Origin: an uncultured Bacilli bacterium | GTDB lineage: Bacteria > Bacillota_I > Bacilli_A > RF39 > UBA660 | DNA: 5,158 bases | Reading direction: 5' to 3' | NCBI GenBank assembly: GCA_944331725.1 | Contig: CALVJE010000076.1 | Coordinates: forward strand, 1-5,158 | Part shown: piece after piece, positions 1 through 5,158 of the stretch | How positions within the stretch are numbered: position 1 is the stretch's first letter | Layout of the letters: each line of letters starts with the position of its first letter | Made by a program: the position numbers and the translations under genes | Notes under the pieces: generated by a model | Database searches by the model: none | Seen by the model: only the letters and a program-made list of their open reading frames with translations | What the model was told of the DNA's origin: nothing

Positions 1-17
1 TATATGGGCATTATTTA

Positions 18-59
18 TTTCGGATATCCAAATTTAAATTTATATAGCTTTCGGATATC
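18..59. repeat. Direct repeat pair TTTCGGATATC, possible operator
   Basis: The 11-mer TTTCGGATATC occurs at 18-28 and again at 49-59, an offset of 31 bp (about three helical turns). The core of the first copy extends to the 8-bp palindrome GGATATCC (22-29); the second copy has GGATATCA. Between them lies a 12-bp AT palindrome, AAATTTAAATTT (30-41). A shorter echo, TTTATATAG, occurs at 39-47 and 80-88. The GC-containing cores stand out in otherwise almost pure AT sequence upstream of the ClpX-like gene. Phased copies fit a regulator binding one DNA face, but no regulator is identified. No gene or terminator is visible in 1-138 apart from this and the -10 box. Confidence 0.45.
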
Positions 60-113
60 AATATTTTAATTAACATTTATTTATATAGTCTAGCTTTTTT
101 TATTTGAATGATT

Positions 114-119
114 TATAAT
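114..119 (+). promoter_or_regulatory. Putative -10 box for the ClpX-like gene
   Basis: A perfect TATAAT lies 20 bp before the ATG at 139. The hexamer 17 bp upstream (91-96, TAGCTT) is a poor -35, and there is no TG dinucleotide in the extended -10 position. Transcription would begin near 126, almost at the SD (AGGGGG, 126-131), giving an unusually short leader of about 13 nt. The match could be accidental in such AT-rich DNA, or an activator at the upstream repeats could compensate for the weak -35. Confidence 0.45.
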
Positions 120-138
120 TTGTTTAGGGGGAATTATT

Positions 139-1698
139 ATGTATGCAATGTTAATGAAAAAAGTAATACTATCTAATGAAGTAATCTTATTTAATCCAGT
201 AACGATTATAGAAGGTAGTTTTAATGAAGAGTATGATTGTTTTATAGACAAATTTAATAATGAATTTTTTAGTATTGATGATTTTTCTTTTGCTATTAGT
301 GAGTTAACTGAAGGGATTTATTATAATATTACGGAGAAAGAATTGCTTTATAGATATAGTACTACTGATTTAGAAGAGGCTTTAAATCATTATCAAGATG
401 ATATGTTTAGTAATTTTACTTTTGCTGTTAATGAGGGTAAAGAAAAAATGGATATTTATCAGCTTTCTTTGAGTGATTTGAAAGAACTGGTTAATAATTC
501 TGATTTGTCTTCATCCTATTATAATGGAATGATTAGTATTTCTAAGAGAAAATTATATATGTTAACTCAACTTGGAAATGAAAAAAAGTTAAGAGATTTT
601 ATAGATGAATCTATAAAAAATATGAAAAAAATCGAAAAACAAAAAGAGGAACAAAAGAAAAGAGAAGAAGCGGTTAAAAAAGTTTCTGTAGTAAAAAATA
701 AAAATAGTAATGAAATAAATAATAATAATATTAGAAGAGATATAAATACAGAAGAATTAGAAGCTTATTTAAAAGATAGAATTATTGGTCAAGATAAAAA
801 TATAGAAAGTCTTGTTACTGTTATTAGTGATAATTATAAGACTAGTGACCCTCATCTAATACAAAGGCCTTTAATAATGGGACCATCTGGTGTTGGGAAA
901 ACAGAAACATTGAAATTATTGGCTGAATATTTAGATGTTCCTTTTACAAAGTATTCTACTCCTACTTTGTCTGGTTCTGGATATGTTGGTAAAGATATAG
1001 ACGATATTTTAAAAATGGCTTATCAAAACTCTAGTAAAAATATAAAGAAATGTGAAGAATCATTAATATTTTTAGATGAGTTTGATAAGATTGCTAATAG
1101 AGGTTTAGAAGTTTCTGATGTGGCGGTACAAAATCTTTTACTTAACTTTCTTGATGGCACTGTTTATGATGCTAATATATCTACTTATGATAAAGTAAAA
1201 ATAGATACTACATTTATGAATATAGTAGTAGGTGGAGCGTTTGTTGATATTTTAAATGATAAAAATAAAAGATTAGGTTTTAGTAGTGGATATTCTTGTG
1301 AATTAGAGATTACTGATAAAGATATAATTGATTATGGTTTTATACCGGAAATTGTAGGGAGACTTAGTCCTAAAATAATGTATAATAATCTTTCTAAGGA
1401 AGATTTAAAGAATATTTTACTAAGAGGTAAGTTAAGTCCTATTCTTTTGAAACAACAATTCTATAAAGATATATATGGTGTTGATTTAAAATATACTGAT
1501 GGCTATATTGATGAAATACTAGAAAGAGCGACTTCTAATAATACAGGAGCTAGAGAATTAAAACAAATTGTATATTCCTCACTTCTTGATGTTAGTCATA
1601 CGTTACAGAAGTTTAGTAATAGAGATAAATATAGAGAAATTATAGTTGATAAAGAAATATTATCTAATAATAAAGTTTATACTTTAAAGAAAAGATAG
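139..1698 (+). CDS. ClpX-like AAA+ ATPase with a non-standard N-terminal region
   Basis: This 519-residue protein has a C-terminal half (about residues 205-510) that reads as a ClpX-type AAA+ unfoldase. It shows a RIIGQD entry motif (214-219), Walker A GPSGVGKT (248-255), pore-1 loop GYVG (281-284), Walker B LIFLDE (309-314), GGAF in the sensor-1 region (365-368), LGF (379-381) at the position of the ClpP-docking IGF loop, FIPEIVGRL with the arginine-finger residue R408, and sensor-2 GAR (470-472). By family knowledge such rings pull proteins through the pore using ATP, often feeding ClpP. The N-terminal 150 or so residues are acidic and aromatic-rich and unknown to me, with a single Cys (C34), so the four-Cys ClpX zinc domain is absent. 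A Lys/Glu/Asn-rich helical linker (about 155-200) joins the halves. The ClpX RKH loop is not recognisable (341-358). The start is chosen because AGGGGG lies 7 nt before it; Met4 and Met6 are weaker options. No Trp is present. The core assignment is firm; protease partnership and substrates are unknown. It is probably a paralogue rather than the housekeeping ClpX. Confidence 0.88.
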   Translation: MYAMLMKKVILSNEVILFNPVTIIEGSFNEEYDCFIDKFNNEFFSIDDFSFAISELTEGIYYNITEKELLYRYSTTDLEEALNHYQDDMFSNFTFAVNEGKEKMDIYQLSLSDLKELVNNSDLSSSYYNGMISISKRKLYMLTQLGNEKKLRDFIDESIKNMKKIEKQKEEQKKREEAVKKVSVVKNKNSNEINNNNIRRDINTEELEAYLKDRIIGQDKNIESLVTVISDNYKTSDPHLIQRPLIMGPSGVGKTETLKLLAEYLDVPFTKYSTPTLSGSGYVGKDIDDILKMAYQNSSKNIKKCEESLIFLDEFDKIANRGLEVSDVAVQNLLLNFLDGTVYDANISTYDKVKIDTTFMNIVVGGAFVDILNDKNKRLGFSSGYSCELEITDKDIIDYGFIPEIVGRLSPKIMYNNLSKEDLKNILLRGKLSPILLKQQFYKDIYGVDLKYTDGYIDEILERATSNNTGARELKQIVYSSLLDVSHTLQKFSNRDKYREIIVDKEILSNNKVYTLKKR

Positions 1699-1713
1699 TA
1701 TTTCTTTTTCTTT
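1686..1713 (+). terminator. Weak terminator-like hairpin after the ClpX-like gene
   Basis: AAAGAAAAG (1686-1694) can pair with CTTTTTCTTT (1704-1713) with one bulged T, across the TAG stop at 1696-1698, followed by TTGTTTG. The stem is almost entirely A-U, so it would be a leaky terminator at best. Read-through into the DUF1292 gene is therefore possible. Confidence 0.25.
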
Positions 1714-1720
1714 TTGTTTG

Positions 1721-1729
1721 TGGTAAAAT
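1721..1729 (+). promoter_or_regulatory. Extended -10 promoter for the DUF1292/coiled-coil operon
   Basis: TGGTAAAAT provides a TG-n extended -10 followed by TAAAAT (5 of 6 to consensus, 1724-1729). The -35 region is only a T-rich run (TTTCTT at 1701-1706 with a 17-bp spacer), as tolerated by extended -10 promoters. Transcription would start near 1736, leaving a leader of about 23 nt that contains the SD AAAGGAG (1744-1750), 8 nt before the ATG at 1759. Confidence 0.55.
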
Positions 1730-1758
1730 CTTTATTAAGATAGAAAGGAGTTTTTGGT

Positions 1759-2001
1759 ATGCAAGAAGATAAATTTAAAATTGAAGTTGATGGAGAGATG
1801 AGAGAAGCTGAGGTTTTAAAGACTGTTACTGTTGATAATAATAATTATGTTATTTATGCGATTGATAAAGGTGATGAGACTAGTGATATTCTAGCTTCAC
1901 GTGTAGTTAAAGATAATGAAGGTAATGATAGTTTAGTTGATTTGGAAACTGATGAAGAGCGAAATAAATTAAAAGATATTGTAAATGCAATGTTTTCGTA
2001 A
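1759..2001 (+). CDS. DUF1292 (YrzB-like) small protein
   Basis: This 80-residue acidic cytosolic protein has no signal peptide or membrane segment. It has the DUF1292 layout: an N-terminal strand ending in a DG turn (FKIEVDGE, 6-13), a strand leading to NNYVIYAIDKG (29-38), a 'SDILASRVVKDNEG' segment (42-55), and a final acidic motif with helix, LVDLETDEE then RNKLKDIVNAMF. The family is common in low-GC Gram-positive bacteria, B. subtilis YrzB being a member, and I know of no established biochemical role. Length is typical for the family. It starts after AAAGGAG at 8-nt spacing and is followed 14 bp later by the coiled-coil gene, so the two are very likely co-transcribed. The family call rests on pattern recognition of a short sequence without a search. 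Confidence 0.75.
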   Translation: MQEDKFKIEVDGEMREAEVLKTVTVDNNNYVIYAIDKGDETSDILASRVVKDNEGNDSLVDLETDEERNKLKDIVNAMFS

Positions 2002-2015
2002 AGAGGTGATTAATT

Positions 2016-3062
2016 ATGACTCAAGAAGAGTTATATAAACAAAGATTAAGGGAAGTAGAATTAATGAAAGTTCTTTATAATCAAGCTAAAGCAGATTATA
2101 GAAAAGCTTTGTTAGGTAATGTTTCTAATAAATTACTTAATCCTTTTAAGAAAGCTAGTAAAGAAATTTCTCTTGTTAAGAGTAGAATGATCCGTGAGTA
2201 TGAAAGTAAAAGAGAAGATTTACTTAAAAAACAAATAGAACTATTAGAGAAAAAGGATAAAAGATTAGAAGATGCTGTTAAATATGTAGAGAATGTTAAA
2301 GATGATGTTAAAAAGTTTGGTAATGATACTAAAGAAACTGTTGGTATATTATTTAATGATAACTTACAAAGAAGTGAAGATACAATTGATTTTTTGAAAC
2401 GTAAAGGTGGTAATGTTATTAGTAGTGCTTCTTGTTTTATGGGAAATGTTAAGAATTCTTTAATTGCTTCTTTAGATAATAAAACTACTTTACATAGAGA
2501 TATAGAGAGTAAAATATTAGATATGAAAAATGATAAAGCTAGTAGAGATTATAAAAGGGCTTTAGATGAATCTAAAAATAGACAAATACAAGAAATGGTT
2601 AAAAGATCTATAGAAAAAGAAAAGAGTTTTGGAGAATCTGATACTATTAGTGCAAGATTTAATAAGATTAATAAAAATAAATCTTATATGGGTACTGCTA
2701 CTAATAGAGTTGTTGATTACTTTAGAAGTAAGAAAAATAAATTAGATGATAAGATATTTGATGCTAAAGTTAATATGGCTTATGCTAGTAGTATTGTTAC
2801 TAGAACTAAGAGTAAGGTAGGAACTGCTTTTAATAGTCAGATAAATAATTTTAAAAATAAAACTAAAGATTTTATTGATGAGAAAATTCAAGAAAGACAG
2901 GAGAAAATGGAAGAAATTAAATCTTTAAATGATGCAAGAAGAGTAGATAATGAAATTGCAAGAGCACAGCTTGAAATGAGAAGACAAGCAATTGCAAATA
3001 TTAATAATGGCGATATATTTGCAGGTTCTACTCCTGTTATAGAAAGTGGTATGAGAAGGTAA
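2016..3062 (+). CDS. Charged helical/coiled-coil protein with internal repeats, function unknown
   Basis: I do not recognise this 348-residue protein. It is rich in Lys, Arg, Glu, Asp and Asn, has no Trp and one Cys (C140), and shows no signal peptide or transmembrane helix. Residues 46-100 look like a continuous charged helix or coiled coil, and about 284-327 form a second one. Between them lies a less charged stretch (131-153) and a series of degenerate 26-residue units around G-x3-N-x5-hydrophobic-x2-K ending in Lys-Ile (see the repeat entry). The last 20 or so residues are probably disordered. Translation starts after GAGGTGAT (2003-2010), an 8-nt match to the extended SD, with a 5-nt spacer. 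The gene is 14 bp downstream of the DUF1292 gene and ends at a terminator, so it is last in its operon. Amphipathic-helix repeats of this kind occur in scaffold, membrane-surface or LEA-like proteins, but none of these roles is shown here. Being a real gene is well supported by the SD, operon position and length. Confidence 0.85.
   Translation: MTQEELYKQRLREVELMKVLYNQAKADYRKALLGNVSNKLLNPFKKASKEISLVKSRMIREYESKREDLLKKQIELLEKKDKRLEDAVKYVENVKDDVKKFGNDTKETVGILFNDNLQRSEDTIDFLKRKGGNVISSASCFMGNVKNSLIASLDNKTTLHRDIESKILDMKNDKASRDYKRALDESKNRQIQEMVKRSIEKEKSFGESDTISARFNKINKNKSYMGTATNRVVDYFRSKKNKLDDKIFDAKVNMAYASSIVTRTKSKVGTAFNSQINNFKNKTKDFIDEKIQERQEKMEEIKSLNDARRVDNEIARAQLEMRRQAIANINNGDIFAGSTPVIESGMRR
2439..2888 (+). 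repeat. Degenerate 26-residue repeats within the coiled-coil protein
   Basis: Two units align well: residues 222-247 (starting KSYMGTATN, ending LDDKI) and 265-291 (starting KSKVGTAFN, ending IDEKI). They share KS-x2-GTA-x-N, a Phe 10 residues after the Gly, a Lys at +13, and a terminal acidic-Lys-Ile, with one extra residue in the second. A weaker third unit spans 142-167: G143, N147, L153, K156 and the ending DIESKI fit the same spacing. A fragment at 109-126 (VG, FN, then T and DF) may be a fourth. The units are spaced irregularly (43 residues between the two best), so this is old duplication of a helical element rather than a recent tandem array. Confidence 0.5.
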
Positions 3063-3089
3063 TAAAACAATTACTTTCCTTTTATTTTT
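3055..3089 (+). terminator. Intrinsic terminator of the DUF1292/coiled-coil operon
   Basis: GAAGGTAAT (3055-3063) pairs with ATTACTTTC (3070-3078) to give a 9-bp stem with one G-U pair and a 6-nt loop (AAAACA), followed by C and TTTTATTTTT (3080-3089). The 5' arm includes the last codons and the TAA stop (3060-3062) of the coiled-coil gene, so the coding end and the terminator share sequence. Confidence 0.7.
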
Positions 3090-3111
3090 AACAAAACATT
3101 TATAAAAATAG

Positions 3112-3141
3112 TTGCATAAACTATATAAAATATGTTATATT
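3112..3141 (+). promoter_or_regulatory. Promoter of the ileS T-box transcript
   Basis: TTGCAT (3112-3117) is the -35 candidate. TATATT (3136-3141, 5 of 6 to consensus) is the -10 at 18-bp spacing, with a TG at 3133-3134 in the extended -10 position. Transcription would begin near 3148, about a dozen bases before the base of T-box Stem I. It lies between the upstream operon terminator and the riboswitch, as expected for a separately transcribed ileS. Confidence 0.65.
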
Positions 3142-3160
3142 TTGTTTAGTTTATTTTAAA

Positions 3161-3346
3161 ACAAGTGCGAAAGACGGGAATAAGGAAATTTTATAGAGAG
3201 TTAATGGTTGGTGGAAATTAACAAAGGAACTTATTTCGAATCACTTTCAAGTTGTGCTTTAAGGATAAGTTAAAGCCGGGTAAAACCGTTAAATAATCAA
3301 GATAGATAAAATCTATGAACCAAGGTGGTACCGAGTATACTCCTTT
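3161..3346 (+). promoter_or_regulatory. T-box riboswitch, isoleucine (ATC) specifier
   Basis: This tRNA-sensing leader controls ileS by binding uncharged tRNA-Ile. In Stem I, ACAA (3161-3164) pairs with TTGT (3252-3255), GAAAG (3169-3173) with CTTTC (3244-3248), AATAAG (3179-3184) with CTTATT (3230-3235) and GTTAAT (3200-3205) with ATTAAC (3217-3222). The conserved AGAGAG bulge is at 3195-3200 and the apical GGTTGGTGGAA loop at 3206-3216. The specifier loop (3236-3243) presents ATC at 3240-3242 followed by A, the Ile codon. Stem II is GCTTTAA (3256-3262) with TTAAAGC (3270-3276); CGG/CCG (3277-3288) sits where Stem IIA/B is expected. Stem III is ATAGAT (3302-3307) with ATCTAT (3311-3316). The T-box AAGGTGGTACCG is at 3322-3333. 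An antiterminator can form from AAGG with CTTT (3343-3346) and GAG (3333-3335) with CTC (3340-3342), leaving the 7-nt bulge TGGTACC. Confidence 0.95.
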
Positions 3347-3380
3347 TATACTCCCTTGTGATTCATAGATTTTTTTGTTT
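3311..3380 (+). terminator. T-box regulated intrinsic terminator before ileS
   Basis: ATCTATGAA (3311-3319) pairs with TTCATAGAT (3362-3370), CAAGG (3321-3325) with CCTTG (3354-3358), and GAGTATA (3333-3339) with TATACTC (3347-3353), followed by TTTTTTGTTT (3371-3380). The 5' arm contains the 3' strand of Stem III and the whole T-box, so Stem III plus antiterminator and the terminator are mutually exclusive. Charged tRNA-Ile should favour this hairpin; uncharged tRNA should favour read-through. Confidence 0.92.
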
Positions 3381-3395
3381 AGGAGGGAGATAATT

Positions 3396-5158
3396 ATGGC
3401 ATTTAAAGAACTTGAAAAAGGTAAGACTCACGAAATTGAGATGAAAATTTTAAAAGATTGGGAGAAAATGGATATTCTAAAGGCTACTATTGATAATAGA
3501 GAAGGTAAAGATAATTTTGTCTTTTATGATGGACCTGCAACTGCTAATGGTAAACCTGGTCTTCATCATATGATGGCTAAGTTTTTAAAAGATACTTTCT
3601 GTAAATATAAGACTATGCAAGGATATAGAGTTCTTCGTAAAGTAGGTTGGGATACTCATGGACTTCCTGTAGAGTTACAAGTAGAAAAGGAACTTGGTTT
3701 TAGTAATAAGAAAGATATTGAAGAATATGGTATAAAAGAGTTTAATCAGAAGTGTCGTGAAAGTGTTTGGGAAAATGAGAAGGCTTTTTCTGATTTAACT
3801 AAAGAAATGGGACAGTTTATTGATTTAGAGCATCCTTATGTTACTTATGATAATAACTATATAGAAACAGAATGGTGGATTCTAAAGAAATTCTTTGATG
3901 AAGGATTATTTTATGAAGGACATAAGATACTTCCATACTGTACTAGATGTGGTACTGGTCTTGCTTCTCACGAAGTAGCACAAGGATATAAAGAAGTAAC
4001 CGCAAATACTGTTATTGTTCCTATGAAGAAAAAGGATGAAGATGTATATTTTCTTGTTTGGACTACTACTCCTTGGACTTTAATTAGCAATGTAGCACTT
4101 TGTGTTAATCCAAGAGAAGAGTATGTACTTGTTGAGTCAGAGGGTAATAAATTTATTGTAGGTAAAAAATTAGCTTCTAAAGTATTAGGAGATGACTATA
4201 AAGTATTAGAAGAATATAGTGGTAAGAACTTAGAATATATGGAATATGAACAGTTAATACCTAGTTTAAAAGTAGATAAGAAAGCTTTCTTTGTTACAGT
4301 AGATGATTATGTAACTATGGAAGATGGTACTGGTATTGTTCACATTGCACCTGCTTTTGGACAAGATGACTATAATGTAGGAAAGAAATATAATTTACCT
4401 GTCTTAAATCCAGTAGGAGAGGATGGTAAATATACTGAAGGATTATGGAAAGGTATCTTGGTATTTGATGCTGATATAGAAGTTATTAAATACTTAAAAG
4501 AAAATGGTAAATTATTTAAGAAAATTAAAATGGTTCATAACTATCCTCATTGTTGGAGATGTGATACACCGCTTTTATATTATGCTAAACCTTCATATTA
4601 TTTAGAAGTGACTAAGATAAAAGACCAAGTTGTTAAAAATAATAATTCAGTTAATTGGTATCCAGATTTTGTTGGTGAGAAAAGATTTGGTAACTGGTTA
4701 TTAAATATGAATGACTGGGCTATTTCTCGTAATAGATATTGGGGTACACCACTTCCTTTATGGAAATGTAGTTGTGGACATCAGGAGATGATAGGATCAC
4801 GTAAAGAACTTGTGGAAAAAGCGATAGAAGATATAGATGAGACTATAGAGTTACATCGTCCATATGTTGATGATATTCATATTAAGTGTCCAGACTGTGG
4901 AAAAACTATGAGTCGTGTTAGTGAAGTAATTGACTGTTGGTTTGATTCTGGTTCAATGCCTTTTGCACAATATCATTATCCATTTGAAAATAAAGAGTTA
5001 TTTCTAGACCAATTTCCTGCTGACTTTATTTGTGAAGGAATTGATCAGACTAGAGGATGGTTCTATACATTAATGTTAATATCTACTTTTGTTACAGGCA
5101 AGAGTCCTTATAAAAACGTATTAGTTAATGACTTATTACTTGATAAATATGGTAAGAA
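3396..5158 (+). CDS. ileS: Isoleucyl-tRNA synthetase, type 2, 5' part (runs off window)
   Basis: This class I synthetase attaches Ile to tRNA-Ile in the cytosol. Only 587 codons plus 2 bases are present, of roughly 1,030-1,050 usual for type 2 IleRS. The HIGH signature region DGPATANGKPGLHH is at 45-58, with GLHH (55-58) where most class I enzymes have HxGH. GWDTHGLPVE is at 84-93. A zinc pair C182/C185 is in PYCTRCGTGLASHEV. The editing (CP1) domain contains WTTTPWTL (222-229) and GTGIVHIAPAFGQDDY (311-326). HCWRC is at 385-389. WAISRNRYWGTPLPLW (441-456) leads into a zinc ribbon (C458, C460, C498, C501), then VIDCWFDSGSMPFAQ (511-525) and GIDQTRGWFY (548-557). The window ends at LLLDKYGK, just where KMSKS should follow. 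The KPGxHH form and the zinc ribbon mark the eukaryote-like type 2 branch. The start follows AGGAGG (3381-3386) by 9 nt and directly follows the T-box terminator. No frameshift is seen. Confidence 0.97.
   Translation, partial: MAFKELEKGKTHEIEMKILKDWEKMDILKATIDNREGKDNFVFYDGPATANGKPGLHHMMAKFLKDTFCKYKTMQGYRVLRKVGWDTHGLPVELQVEKELGFSNKKDIEEYGIKEFNQKCRESVWENEKAFSDLTKEMGQFIDLEHPYVTYDNNYIETEWWILKKFFDEGLFYEGHKILPYCTRCGTGLASHEVAQGYKEVTANTVIVPMKKKDEDVYFLVWTTTPWTLISNVALCVNPREEYVLVESEGNKFIVGKKLASKVLGDDYKVLEEYSGKNLEYMEYEQLIPSLKVDKKAFFVTVDDYVTMEDGTGIVHIAPAFGQDDYNVGKKYNLPVLNPVGEDGKYTEGLWKGILVFDADIEVIKYLKENGKLFKKIKMVHNYPHCWRCDTPLLYYAKPSYYLEVTKIKDQVVKNNNSVNWYPDFVGEKRFGNWLLNMNDWAISRNRYWGTPLPLWKCSCGHQEMIGSRKELVEKAIEDIDETIELHRPYVDDIHIKCPDCGKTMSRVSEVIDCWFDSGSMPFAQYHYPFENKELFLDQFPADFICEGIDQTRGWFYTLMLISTFVTGKSPYKNVLVNDLLLDKYGK

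Noticed and set aside
30..41. The perfect 12-bp palindrome AAATTTAAATTT.
   Set aside because: It is pure A/T in very AT-rich intergenic DNA, so chance is a sufficient explanation. It is mentioned only as part of the repeat region.
104..109. TTGAAT as a -35 box for the ClpX-like gene.
   Set aside because: It is only 4 bp from the TATAAT box, and no suitable -10 lies 16-18 bp downstream of it before the start codon.
2888..3070. A 60-codon open frame on the minus strand, with a hydrophobic translation.
   Set aside because: It lies almost wholly inside the coiled-coil gene, which has a strong SD and operon context. The hydrophobic composition is the expected antisense of a Lys/Glu/Ala-rich helix, and it continues into the terminator.
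3333..3342. The palindrome GAGTATACTC as a protein-binding site.
   Set aside because: It is fully explained as part of the T-box antiterminator and terminator strands.
1..5158. CRISPR arrays, transposons, tRNA or rRNA genes, phage genes.
   Set aside because: No regularly spaced long repeats, transposase motifs, inverted-repeat ends or tRNA-like cloverleaf were seen on reading either strand.

Overview
The window is very AT-rich DNA with bacterial-style promoters, strong Shine-Dalgarno (SD) sites (AGGAGG, GAGGTGAT) and a T-box riboswitch. This points to a low-GC Gram-positive bacterium (Bacillota or a related Mollicutes/RF39-like lineage). Every Trp codon seen is TGG, and the three complete genes stop with TAG, TAA and TAA, so nothing suggests TGA has been reassigned to Trp. 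I cannot place the organism below that level.

Layout, all genes on the + strand. Bases 1-138 are a non-coding leader holding two copies of an 11-bp repeat one 31-bp step apart, then a TATAAT box. Bases 139-1698 encode a 519-residue protein with a ClpX-like AAA+ unfoldase core, fused to an N-terminal region I do not recognise in place of the ClpX zinc finger. A short spacer with an extended -10 promoter follows. Next comes a two-gene unit: an 80-residue DUF1292/YrzB-like protein (1759-2001) and, 14 bp later, a 348-residue Trp-free, charged, helical protein (2016-3062) containing degenerate 26-residue repeats. An intrinsic terminator overlapping the second stop codon closes the unit. Bases 3063-3395 hold a promoter and a complete T-box leader with an ATC (Ile) specifier and a terminator that competes with the antiterminator. 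Bases 3396-5158 are the first 587 codons of a type 2 isoleucyl-tRNA synthetase gene (ileS), cut by the window edge just before the expected KMSKS loop.

How the genes relate: ileS is an independent unit controlled by tRNA-Ile charging. DUF1292 and the coiled-coil gene are almost certainly co-transcribed. The ClpX-like gene sits immediately upstream in the same orientation, so read-through is possible, but a functional link with the next two genes is only inferred from position. The points most worth a second look are the ClpX-like protein with its foreign N-terminus and missing RKH loop, the repeat protein beside it, and the altered HIGH signature (GLHH) of the IleRS, a variant associated with strong mupirocin resistance in IleRS2 enzymes.
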